Shown: piece after piece, positions 1-11,200 of the stretch | Layout of the letters: the number at the start of each line of letters is the position of its first letter | How positions within the stretch are numbered: the stretch's first letter is position 1 | NCBI GenBank assembly: GCA_004335635.1 | Contig: QAXH01005821.1 | Location: forward strand, 1 to 34,090 | From: Chloromonas sp. AAM2 | Lineage: Eukaryota > Chlorophyta > Chlorophyceae > Chlamydomonadales > Chlamydomonadaceae | DNA length: 34,090 nucleotides | Direction: 5' to 3' | Notes under the pieces: model-generated | Seen by the model: only the letters and a program-made list of their open reading frames with translations | What the model was told of the DNA's origin: nothing | Databases searched by the model: none | Made by a program: the position numbers and the translations under genes

Positions 1-670
1 AACCACAGGGATAGTGTGAAGGGTCGTTGGGTGGGGCTGGGACAGTGGGCTACCCATCAGCAGCCCATGTACTCGCATTAGCACTCATCTCATGGCCCCG
101 GCCTCTGTCCGCACAAGCACTTCCAGGGATCGCTTGCAGTTCCTGCACTCTCTGCCATCCTGCTATTCTAGGTCTGGGCCGACTTGGCACAGCTGTTGAT
201 TGGGTCAAGGGCAGCATGAAGTCCAAGCACAATGGTAAGGCACACACTTCTGCTGAGCGCAGCCGCCCTGTGCTCATCATGGATCATGGCTCAGTCCTAA
301 TGTGCAGCTGCCAAGTATTTCCAGCATCCACCCATGGAAACACTTCCTGTTTGTAGCCCTGAGTACAAACGTGTAGCCGACTTTTCTTACGTTGTGGCAA
401 AGCATCGCAATGCGTTGGAGCGCCTTCACGCACATGCACTGATGCGTTGAGACACACTGTCCTGCACGCTGCAGGACAACCATCCTGCGGAACCATCCTG
501 CGAAAACCGACGAACACGTGCCATGTAAGTCGCAGCATCACGACAATCATTACGACAATGCGGGACTATTCGACTGATACACTGATGTTGTGGACGGGCA
601 GCTGTTTGAGCGCACTCGGATGGGTGATCCTGTCCTACGGGGGGTGACGACCGAAGCTTTCAGAGCGCAG
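1..670. other. Unassigned left edge, no supported exon
   Basis: Open frames here are short and overlap each other on both strands, with no recognisable protein. One stretch at about 590-670, plus strand, reads as a plausible peptide containing FERTRMGDPVLRG. It could be an upstream exon of the gene that follows, but the gap to the next likely exon is too short for a normal intron and the frame could not be linked. The 5' exons of the neighbouring gene may lie here or outside the window. Confidence 0.4.
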
Positions 671-3600
671 GTGCGTGTTCACAGCTTTATCTGCGGCGAA
701 ATCCCAGGTTATCTTGATTATTCAAAACAGTACGGCAATTCCGATGCAGTCCAAGAAAGGTTCACCGGTGACAACTACCATCACCCCTGGCGATGTTCTG
801 GGAGGAGCGAGAGAAGCGTTACTGGTGCAGAAGCGTCGAGCTTCGAGCTTGGGCCTGCATGTCACAAAGGTGTGGTTTGGGGTCAGTGCCACAGACACAT
901 GGGGCTCTTATGATGCGCATGTGCCACCACTGCCAGACTTATCATATATCATCGTGATTGCTTGCGGGCCACGTACACCGGTGATGTTGTTTTCCCATTG
1001 GAATCTTCCTCCAGTGGAAACCAGTGGAAATCGGAGTGGCGTGCTAGCAACTCAGCAATCCATGCATGTTCAGCCTGTTGACATTCAAAACTACATTAGC
1101 TGCTACGTGTAGTCCCAAGAGCGAGTATGCGGGCCCCCACACCCGGAGCATGGAAGCTAGCAAGCCATGCACGACACGAGGCTGGATGCCGACCCTGATT
1201 GACGATGAACAATAAATGGAGACGTCCTAGGAACAAGGAAGGGAAACAGATGAAGCGCAAGGAGCCAGCCCCGCATTTAGACCGAGCCTTTTGTGATAAC
1301 CAACAGCATCTGGCCATTTTCTGTGTCCTTGCATGCTACAGTACTTCACGTACTCAGTGTTGACGACAGTTCTCCTGTCTGTCCCTATTGCTGCTGTCCT
1401 GAATGACACAAAAAAAAATTGCCACCTTGCAGATTTCAGCCTTACGATTACAGCATGAAGATACTGCCATTGACGGCTGGGAAATACCTGATGGTCAGTG
1501 CACTCACCTGGTGCATGCGAGGCTATACTATGTCAGGATGGTAACCAGTTGGATCTACTGGTGGTTTTACATGGATTGTGGCAATGGGGTTGGTGGAGAA
1601 TGGGCATGACCCTAATGCTGGCTTTACGCCCAAGGGCACCGACATGAGATCATGCATACGCAGTGGGCAGACAGGTGGCAGACACGAGTTGGGGTGGTTC
1701 GAATCGCTGTTGTTTCCATCCCACACGTGCCTTGAATCTCTATCATTCACGCCCCATGCATTGTAAGTCTTGGACGAACCCTAGCTATTCCCTCTGCGCT
1801 CGCAGACAGCCTTCAAGAACCTCAACAAAGCACGGCGGAGGACTCAGCAGCAACAGATAGCAGTGTGCAGACAATCCCAGTCCCGTCTGAGGATCTGATT
1901 GCGGGAAAGCGTGCAGGGAGGGCTTCACTCATCACGGCTCAGCAGGAGGCAGCAACAGGAGCCAAGAATGCCCCGCAAGGTGCGTTCTGGGTTATGAAGT
2001 GGACATCATAGATAACGTACCCATTACCACAATTGTACATCGTTTTGCTTTGCATATCACTCACTGCTTGGTCCCGTTCCACTTCCTTCCACTTGCTTAT
2101 GCTCGAAATCACCTAGTTGAAGGTAGTAGTGCATGACTGACTCATTCTGCCGCGTTGGATATTAGGGCAGTTGTTTTCTGTCCTCTCTACCAAATCAGTT
2201 TGTGTGTCTTCAAACTGCCCTGCGACTTCTTTCGAGCCCAAACTCACAACAGCAGATGCCAAAGCCCTGGAGCCTGTTTCTCCTCCACAGGTGCCCAGTC
2301 ACCTTGGGGGCTCACACAAGCGCCAAGCAAGCGGTTCGGTTTCCTCTCAGTGTCACGTGGGGTGGCTCTGGGCCCTGGCGACACGGAGGCAGGGTCTCTG
2401 GACGCTCGGCAGGACGACGCCTCACGCAGCTTCCTGCCGACCCATGAGCAGACAAGAGCAGGTGTGAGCAGCAGAAGCACCCCACGTTTTCGGTTTGTGG
2501 ATGCCCATGGTACGGTTCATAGGTATTGGGTAGCGGTGGGCAAAGACAGTTGTAACAACAGCAAAGAAAGTGGGCATAGAAGGCTGTGATGGTATCCCAA
2601 GCCAATACAAGGGTTGCGCGGTCTCATGGCTGAGATGTGAGTGGCTGCGATGTGAGTGGCTGCAGCCTTCTGCCAGCAAGGCAAACCTAGCAACAGCAAG
2701 GCACCTACAATGCTGCTTGGGTTGCATGTGCCTTATCCAAACTGGCTCGCCGCCGCACAAGGAGTGCCAGCAAATTTCAGATGCAAGCATTCCTGTAAGC
2801 ACTTGCTTTTATGTCTGTTCTTGCCAGGCAATGGTTTGGTTGCAGTTGGGCTTCATTCTTCTGACATTGCGTAAGGAGTGTAGTGTTGTTGTTGCACTAC
2901 AGGCAAGCAACTTGACATGCTCCGGGGCATTGACTCGCGTCAGCCCACCACCTCCTCTCCACGCAGCCGGACACTCAACGCCTTGCACCAGCAGCAGCTA
3001 CAGCAGCAGCAGCAACAGCAGCAGCAGGAGCCGGCCGCCCTCCAGGCCACGGGCCCATTGCTAGCGGGTGGTCTGGCTGAAAGCAAAAGCCACGGAGATG
3101 CCTCCTCGTCCATCCCCCACGCAATACTTATCAGTGTGCCTGGAATAGATGATGGAGAGGACAACATCTGGCCCGGTGAGCCCTTGAGGTTGAGAGTCAA
3201 CTACAGAGTGCCAGGCGATGTTCCGTTCCGCACAAGACAGGATTCGAAACTGGGCCCAAGATAGCAAAACACGCATGGTTACCAGCGGCAACGGCTGTGG
3301 TGGGCACACAGTACTGACTTCTTAATTCCTGTCCGTTCTACTCCTTTACACTCAGTGTCGTTTGAGCTCACTGTCAAGGCTTGGGATATGGTAGGGCATA
3401 ATCAAACTCAAACCAGAGGTTCATTAGAACCCTTCTTGTGCAATAGGATCGCTCACTCTATCACTCGCATGTTCAGGCCAAGCGTCAGTTGGAGTCGCAA
3501 CAGCCAGAGGCGCAGCGCTCGCCCCCCTCAGACACCAGGGGAGGTCTGTGGAGCTGCCCACCGGCACCCTGCCCATGCTGCAGCGGCTGCACCTGTCCCA

Positions 3601-5275
3601 GGGGAGGCTTGACACGACGGGACTGACGGACAGCCCACGGAGCGGCCTGGGGACCCCCAGCATTTCATCTGAGGTGAGTCTAGCTGTCAGTGCTCAGCTC
3701 GTGATGCTTGCACGTGTGGCACAAATCCGTTTCTCAGAGGCCAGTCCAGCTTGCCGGGTTTGAGAAGGCCCACTTAGTCCAGCTCTCAGGGCTTGGATAT
3801 GCACGTCATGGCACGTGTGCATTGCACGTGTGTCGACCCTGATCCTTGTCGGACCCTGATGTCCCCTGATGCATTCCAATGGAGGGAAGGCCAGATCTCA
3901 GTGCTCAGGTCACATTGTGTTGTCCCAGTGCTCGGGTCATATGCAGGTTGCAACATGATTGTGCTGCCTGGGCCCCATTGGCTTTTACCATCGGCACAAA
4001 CTCGCCTGTAATGCACCTGTATTGCCCATTAAACGCATCTGGCTTGTTACAGTCGGCCAATGGTAGCTTTTTAATGGTGATGGTGTAAACAACCACAAAA
4101 GGAAAGAGAGAAGATGCTGGCTGGCCGAGCAGCCAAGCCAGAGCACCTAAGATGTTAGACATCCCCATGTGTCAATATGGAAAACGGTTCACTGCTGCAT
4201 GGCCACGAGAGCGGTTTCTTGGCATGCTGTCCAGGCTGCCGCCTCTCCTCGCACACCTCGGAGCAAGAGCGGCCTGCCTATGCAGTCGGCCATCAACCTA
4301 CACTCGCCACGACGACAATCCAGCACACTAAGCTTGAAGCCAGGTGAGCCGGGGTTGCTGGCTTGACTAAGCCTGACGCCAATATAAACGATACCAATAA
4401 ACGATATATTTCTTGTTGCTTCATCAAAATAGTCTCCTCCTGGGCAGGTGCCAGGTCAAATCAAATCACAGACGGAGGCCCTAAAACTGACGTAGACCGA
4501 CAGGATTGCTCTTCATGTGATTTGTCAATGGTAAACTCCATGTCACGCCATGGCTGGATAATCAACTACTGACCAACGCATAAACTTGCATCCATGTGGG
4601 TCCAGCAGTTGCAAAGTCAACAGCAGTACTGGTGAACGCCCTTTCTGGGCCACGAAACGCAAATTAGGTTTGAGCAGTAGAATTTGTTTGGTCGGTTACC
4701 AGTTTTCCCCGTGACGCTGCTTAGATTGTGGTTTGTTCGGACCCCCTGTGTCAGCAGTGGGCTCCAGAGTGTAAGCAACGATGCACATGACACATAGGTG
4801 CGCACATTCGACTGTGCCGCAATGCAGGTCGCACCGAGGCGTTCCATGCCTCATCCCCTGGCACCCCCAGCGCTCTCTCTCCCACCAGCCCGTCCTCTGT
4901 GCTGCCTCCCCTCGCCCTCCCTACCACCCCCAGGACAGCGGGACAGCCAGCCAAAAGTGTGAAAGCATCTGCCGGGCAGTTGGACAGCAAGCTGGCAGTG
5001 CTGTCACCACGATCCAAGCAGCAGGTACAGTTCTAACGCTCCGCTAGCTGAAGTATTCGTGTACTGCGGCATAAGATGTGCCGAGAAAGCTAATGCACTG
5101 CATGTGTTCTGTTAGCATACTCAGAGAAACTGCCGGCAAGGGTCTGATGGTTTCTTGAATGGCGTCATGTGTACCATGTGCTGTCGTTGCTCATCTGCAG
5201 GTGGCGGAGTCCATGCACACGCCCCGCACCATCTTTGGCAAGCTCAAAGAGATGTTTGCCCCGACCGCCTCCTGA
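671..5275 (+). CDS. Unrecognised disordered poly-Gln protein, 3' part of a multi-exon gene
   Basis: I do not recognise the family. Phase-compatible exons are about 671-869 (start unsure), 1433-1493, 1806-1979, 2199 to about 2290-2330 (end unsure), possibly about 2680-2793, then 2903-3175, 3477-3673, 4235-4343, 4828-5024 and 5201-5275, ending in TGA. All the firm junctions are GT-AG and the phases from 1433 to 1979 and from 2903 to 5275 match without exception. The early part is folded-looking (containing QHEDTAIDGWEIPD). The rest is low complexity: a run of Gln codons at about 2989-3027, then Ser/Pro/Thr/Arg-rich segments, which suggests an intrinsically disordered region. The protein ends with a compact basic/hydrophobic segment, RTIFGKLKEMFAP, that could be a short helix. 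The 5' end and start codon are not identified, so the N-terminal domain that would name it may be missing. It is convergent with the MATE gene downstream. Confidence 0.7.
2627..2663 (+). repeat. Short tandem repeat, 12-16 bp units
   Basis: The motif GATGTGAGTGGCTGC occurs twice in tandem, preceded by a degenerate partial copy. It lies in a probable intron of the poly-Gln protein gene. Confidence 0.6.
2989..3027 (+). repeat. CAG-type trinucleotide run coding poly-Gln
   Basis: CAG/CAA codons run almost without interruption, broken by one Leu codon, inside the 2903-3175 exon. The frame through this run is the one that links to both neighbouring exons, so the repeat is translated as Gln. The opposite strand reads as poly-Cys and is a shadow. 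Confidence 0.85.
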
Positions 5276-5606
5276 CGGCTAAGGCAGCCTGTTGCTCTTG
5301 AGCAAACGGAAATGCAGGGAGGGCAAGAGAGGACCCAAAAGAGCGATACCTGAGTATCTCCCAAAGCCAAGATGTTCTGGCGACATTTCGGTGCATTCTC
5401 TCCCTGATGTTTAGTGAGACTTCTGTTGCACCTTGATTTGATCAGGGCCATGGTGCCTATGCCTGGAAGCAAGGCTGGGGCACATCATCACTGCGGAGAG
5501 GACAGTGATTGGTCCTTCAAGGAGCGTGTCAAGCGCAGTAGGCACACCTCGATCTCCTTGTATATAATAATTGCAGCATGGACCGACATGTGCCATCATA
5601 ATAATT

Positions 5607-5944
5607 GCAGCATGGACTGACATGTGCAGCATGGCATGGAGCAACATGTGCAGCATGGTATGGAGCGACATGTGCAGCATGGCATGGAGCGACATGTGCA
5701 GCATGGACTGACATGTGCAGCATGGAGCGGCATGTGCAGCATGGAGCGGCATGTGCAGCATGGAGCGACATGTGCAGCATGGAGCGGCATGTGCAGCATG
5801 GAGCGACATGTGCAGCATGGACTGACATGTGCAGCATGGACTGACATGTGCAGCATGGAGCGACATGTGCAGCATGGACTGACATGTGCAGCATGGAGCG
5901 ACATGTGCAGCATGGAGCGACATGTGTAGCATGGAGCACCATGT
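5607..5944 (+). repeat. 19/24-bp minisatellite, 17 tandem units
   Basis: Seventeen head-to-tail units of GCAGCATGGAGCGACATGT (19 bp) or a 24-bp variant with an extra CATGG/TATGG fill exactly 338 bases: fourteen of 19 and three of 24. Variants alternate at the middle (ACTGAC, AGCGAC, AGCGGC). A detached unit sits at 5573-5594, separated by an ATCATAATAATT spacer. Since 19 is not a multiple of three, the array opens frames on both strands, giving His/Cys-rich or Cys/Met-rich artefact ORFs. It lies 3' of the poly-Gln protein gene. Confidence 0.97.
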
Positions 5945-6947
5945 GCCAATCGTCCGGCCCTTTTTGTTCAAATGTGCACTGCAACATTTCACATCACATC
6001 ACTTGCCTCACATCTGTTACAGGATGCTGCAACAAGCAGTTATCACACCCTGTGGCCCTGACCCATAATAGTGCATGTTGTACTGGGCTTAAATGGTGCT
6101 GCCTCAGCATGCGGTGGGTACTTTTGGGTAGGCTTCGGGGCTTACTGCGTTTCCTGCACGGTACTAAATTAAAAAGTCCTCTCATGCACACATGCCATGG
6201 CGACTCTGCCTGCTGGCCGGCTTACTTTGATCCTTTGGGGCAGTTTGGCTCTGGCCCGCCTGTTGGCTGCGTGTTCCTGTCTCCAATGGTATTGCGTACT
6301 GTTCTGAGCCCAGTGCAATGCTGCGGCGAGCAGCTTGCCTTGCATGCAACTGCAAGGGTTCGAAGATTCTTGGGGTTTGATACTCTGCTGCTGTTCATCC
6401 TGTTCAGCAAGGACCGAGTAACGTGCCTCTTGGACAATTACTGCAGAAGGCCCCTTAGATTGTCCATTTCATGCGCGATTAAAGCGTTGATAATGTCAAC
6501 CCTTGGACTGCTTACCGTACCAGATGATTTATGACCAGGTCTGTACGCATTTGTGGCATTTCAATGTTCAGACAGCTGACGCCTGAACGGTCTGTGGCGG
6601 TGTGATGGTTTTGCGAGATTCATTGATTACGGCCCATTGTTCCACCCTGGGTGAGAGGCCCAACCTGTACTGCATTGGCCCAGCTGTAGCCAGTGACGTG
6701 TTTCTCACCTTGCAGTTGGTGGCACTGATGGCGTATGTGTAACCTTTCTGTACTGCCTATGTCTGCACTTGTTACTTACAGTTACAGGCACGTATTGAGC
6801 AAAGCGAAGCCTATCTAGCTGGCATTGCCTTGCAGCATGCCTAGGCCATTTGTGCGGAGCCGCAATGCCCCAGTGGTGCTTCAAGAGAATGCACTTGTGT
6901 ACCACGTTGTGGCAGTGCATACTCTCTGTGCAAGTGACGACAAGTGT

Positions 6948-7028
6948 GGTGGCGTGTTGGACCCACAGACAAGTGGTGGCGTGTTGGACCCACCGACAAG
7001 TGGTGGCGTGTTGGACCCACAGACAAGT
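6948..7028 (+). repeat. 27-bp tandem repeat, 3 copies
   Basis: Three contiguous 27-bp copies, beginning GGTGGCGTGTTGGACC and ending ACAAGT, differ at a single base (C for A in the middle copy). Such low divergence indicates a recent expansion. The period is a multiple of three and stays open in several frames, but no coding exon is supported around it. Confidence 0.95.
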
Positions 7029-7138
7029 GGTCCACACTATAAACATGATCTGAGAAAAGCTAAGGGCATGGTTATGTGCACGCTCATTGAGCCTTCACCG
7101 TATTTGTGATCAACTCTCTATCTCTACGGGGTGGCACA

Positions 7139-7190
7139 CATCCCGTCTTGTGTCCTTTGACGGCTTCCCTGATGTAACAAATCAATCAAT
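7139..7190 (+). mobile_element. Dispersed repeat B, copy 1 (candidate SINE-like 3' end)
   Basis: This segment matches 8432-8482 (inverted) and 26399-26453. The shared core reads CCGTC/CTTGTGTCCTTTGACGG then CTTCCCTGATGTAACAAATC, ending in a short ATCAATCAAT run. A common core that ends in a simple tandem tail is typical of SINE or LINE 3' ends. No internal Pol III promoter boxes were confirmed, so the class is an inference. Confidence 0.6.
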
Positions 7191-8237
7191 TCTGACTTAC
7201 ATGCATCATAATAGTGGGGGCGGCCAACAGTGTCCTAGTGGCCCCACCGTCCGTTGCCTTCTGGATGGGGTTGCAGCATGACGCAGAGTCAAGCACACAC
7301 ATGTGCCCTTGATAAACACACAGGGTGAAGTCCCTGATAACCACAGGTCAAGTTTCAAAGGCAGATTGCGCTGACTGCACAGAAAACACGCCAGAATTAC
7401 TCGGCCTGGCATACATACATAAGCATGTCCCTTGCGTGCTGTTCTTTAAATCGTGAAAGAATGGATTAAACATCAATAAGGGACGCCAATCAACATGCAG
7501 TGGTCAACACGCAGTGGTCAACATGGGATCTAAATTGTCGTGCTCGTCGAGAACGGCCCCGTCCATTGGTCCTCCACCCCTGGTTAAGCAGGCATGTGAC
7601 AAGATGTGTTGCATGGAGTCATGTGGCGTGCCAGGCTTGCCTGTCCATTTTCATATGGTAATGATCAGCCATATGCCATGCAAGGCATGCAGCCTGCATC
7701 AGCTGTACAGGCGAATATATCGCATGAATGCATGCATGTCCACAGGTTATAGCATCCTACATAAGACAGACTGTTCGAGCCTATGATTTGAACACAAGCT
7801 TTCAAGTGGCTTGCTGCTGCATTCCGTTACCATTGTTGCAGCTGTGGTTATTGAGGCAAATGAGCAGTCAGGCGAATATGGTAACTGGGGTCTTGGTTTA
7901 CGTAGTAGCCGATGTTCCGGCAGTGATGCGGCTGTGCCCGGCATGTCCAGCACTCTCACGACGCATACATGGACAGCTGTTTGGCTACAATTATTGGCAG
8001 GCTTAAACCTCAAATCGTGTAGTAGCTTATGCTTCGGTGGTGATACATTTTTGCGATGCAGGTTCAGTGCTCTCGTCAAACCATCACCACTTTCTAGAGC
8101 CTTTGGCAACGCTTTGCCAGCAGCGCTGGCCTGGCCGCCTTCAAGTGACAAGAGGACATGGACCTTTGAGTGTACGCCCCCAGTGATACTTCCTGGCTGT
8201 GTAACGGTTACGTAACTGCTTCACGTCTGTGTAACGC

Positions 8238-11200
8238 TTATGTGACAAAACGGCGCCCGAGCAGCCCCGCCAGCCAGCTGGTCCGGTCCTCTGGCACTCT
8301 CAGTTTATCAAAGGGGCCCAGACGCTCCCAATAGGGAATTAGGATGCTGATGGCCCGAAGCACCATTAATAGGGTGAGCCCGGCCCACACCTGCGCAGGT
8401 GACCATGCACCGTCGTAGGGATCCAGCACAAGATTGATTGATTTGTTACATCAGGGAAGCCGTCAAAGGACACGGGACGGGTTGCACAAGAGTAGGAGGA
8501 AGTCAGGACATCAAATGCCTTACCTGTCGTACATATCCGGGCAAGTGCAAGCGTGAAACCTCAGCTTACAGTGGTGTATCTGAACCGCCAGTGACACGTT
8601 CTTGGTGTAGGAAGCCTCTCCCCTCCACTCGGATCCCCCTTTCTCACCACATGTCCCCCTTTCTCACCACATGTCCCCCTCCAGCACTTACCCACAGAAT
8701 CACTGCGCTCTGTGGTGCAGCCCGTGCGCCCATGCCAATGAGGGCGGCCGCGGGCAGGGCACACGCCGCCATGGCCAGAGAGGCGTACTTAAACCCGCCA
8801 GCACCAAACAACACACCGTCCTGCAAAGCATGGATCAATACGTGTGTAGCAATGTGCAACGCACTATGCTTAAGAACGGGCAGTCCTGGTGATGTTAACC
8901 ACATTGCATGAGCAGCAGCGGATGGTTCTCGATACATTCTTGGTACTCAGAAATTAAACAGTAAGCTGCTGGAACCTAGGTTTTCCACCCAGTGACTTCC
9001 TCATAATAGAACTGACAGCACCAGCTATCACCAGGCTGAGACTGCAGTTTATGGCGGGCTCGCGATATGGGCCTGCATAGTAGCTTAACGACTGTGGCCG
9101 CTATCCGAGACATTGAACATATCGTGCATCCCTTGGGGCACTAAATCCTAGTCTATACACCTGCACAACTTGGAACCATGTTGCTAGTGATGACATTCGT
9201 ACTTGGTACCCTGCTACCAGTGAGCTTGCCTGCCTTAACGATTGCCAGGTGCGTAATTCTTGGAGAGGCGTTGTGTCTAGCTGCAGTCAGAGCTGCAGTA
9301 CCGTGGGTTGCCATGCAATGCTGATGTGATACCTAAACACCCAAGTAGTGGCAGGAGCGACACGAGGTGTGACAGACTTACACAGACAAAGGCCAGCATG
9401 GTGACTGGCTGGGTGAATACCAGGATGGGCATGATGTCTGCACCGAGCAAGGGAGTGTGGCAGGCCATGTAAGCAACACATGCGACCATGTAAGATGGCG
9501 TGATACCTTGGCACAATGAACGGACGTAAGCATGACGAGGTCGTGGCAGCACGTACATGGAAAAACTCAACGGCAAAGCTCGAGGCTACACAACTGCAGT
9601 GGGCTTTGGAAGCTCGGTGCTGCAAGCATAATGCGGGAATACTTCAAGAGCGGAGGAGAAGTACTTGGGACTGATTACCTGTAATGTTGGCAAAACGTGC
9701 AAAACCACAAGGAAAAAATACAAGTGATTGTATTTGAACTGCTGACCTAGGAGTTGCGGCTGACGTTGCCAGCCACGCATCGAAATATGCTGCATCCCCG
9801 GATTCAGTGTCGATACATGAGACCTGTGCTGTGCATACGAGTGGGTTAGCCCTTAGGAACGACCTCTTACCCTTGAGGATACTTAGTACTTGTAAGTCCG
9901 TCGTGAAGACATGCATGAGCGGAGTGCTGCAACACAGCACAAAGCAGCCAAAAGGCCGTCAGAAGGACTAGCTACCCCCAGGCACACACCATACGACTAC
10001 ATCAGGCTGACAGATTGCAAACCTTGTATGCTGCCCTGTATTTTGGGGCATAATTCACTGCCTAAAGAAAGCCGGACAGAAATGTTAGGTTGTCCCACAT
10101 ACAAGTTTAAAGCCATAACCCTCCCCCCCTTTCTTTGTCAACGAACAACTATTGTAGTAGTGTACATAGCTACCAAGTCCGTCCGTCCGTCCGTCTATCT
10201 ATTCATCCATACATTTACATACCTTAGCAGTCCCAGAGTAGCTGCCACCACCATCCCCAGCACGCCACCCATGAGCACGCATCGGTCAGCCACTGTTACT
10301 GCTGTTTGTGGATGACCCTCGGCCGCGTGCCGCGCTATGAGGCTCTGGGCAGCCACGGCCAGGGCATCTGCCAACAAGGAAGTGGCCAGCCACAGGGACA
10401 TAGCTACCTGCAGAGGGGGAGAGAGGGAGATAGAGAGAGAGAGTGTTGCGTGTTGCATGTTTTCATTCGTATCGCCCTATAAGTGGAACAACAGATGGTG
10501 ATGGCAACAGCAACCAGGCATCTGTGACAAACCAACCATGACGTGAAATGAAGCTCACCAGTTGTAAATCGTTGGGTTTTGAAAGCGATTGTAACACATG
10601 GATAATGAACAATAAGTGGGTCAATTGCGGTTGACCTGCTTTCTAACAGTTGAGTTGGTTAAATAAATAATTCAGTTGCAGACGTTTTGACCGTGTCTCG
10701 TACCTGATGTGCTGCCACATGCATAGGCCCCATGTGCGCCATGGTGGAGGTGGCAAAGGCGTAGGTGGCGGTCACACTGGCGGTGCGAAGCAGAAGGAAC
10801 CCTGCGCGTGATGAAGTGCCCATACTGGAGCTAGCAGAAACTCACTGCACGTGCATGGCTGACCGGAGTCATGATGACGGAGTGATGCTGATGCTTGAGC
10901 CACAGTGATCCGGCCAGAATGGAATACTGATCAACCATAGTGGCTCGGGGTTCACCACTGCACGTGCATGAGTGGCCGTGGTGGCGCTGTCAGCCTACCA
11001 CTGCACGTATATGACCGACCACAGTGACGCTTCAAATATAGAATGACGAGTGACCATAGTGAAAGGAGGGGGTCAACCACTGAATGAAAGAAGGGGGTCA
11101 AACGCTGTTAGAGAGGTCATGGGCATGATTAGAAGGGGGGGGTGTCCAAATCTCTAGCCAAAGTGACGTCGACAGGTCATCACAAGCACTTGGAATGGAT

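Larger units (their letters stand above)
5276..8237. other. Gene-poor convergent intergenic region with repeats
   Basis: This region lies between the stop of the poly-Gln protein gene and the stop of the MATE gene on the opposite strand, so it should hold both 3' UTRs. It contains the 19/24-bp minisatellite, a 27-bp triplicate, one copy of dispersed repeat B and a 14-bp duplication at about 7492-7520 (AACATGCAGTGGTC-like). The long open frames around 5411-6534 are read through the minisatellite and are not credible genes. No spliced coding chain with recognisable protein was found. Confidence 0.6.

Noticed and set aside
2244..2802. Overlapping minus-strand frames in the poly-Gln gene region
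   Set aside because: They are antisense shadows of GC-rich coding sequence and repeats. The plus-strand frame is the one that links by splice phase.
5607..5944. CRISPR-like array
   Set aside because: The units are contiguous with no unique spacers, the sequence is eukaryotic, and there are no cas genes.
5411..5992. Long His/Cys/Met-rich open frames on both strands
   Set aside because: They are translations of the 19/24-bp minisatellite. All frames are open because the unit lacks stops, and no flanking coding sequence supports them.
5848..6534. 228-residue plus-strand frame
   Set aside because: It begins inside the minisatellite and continues into sequence with no family motifs, biased composition or splice-linked neighbours.
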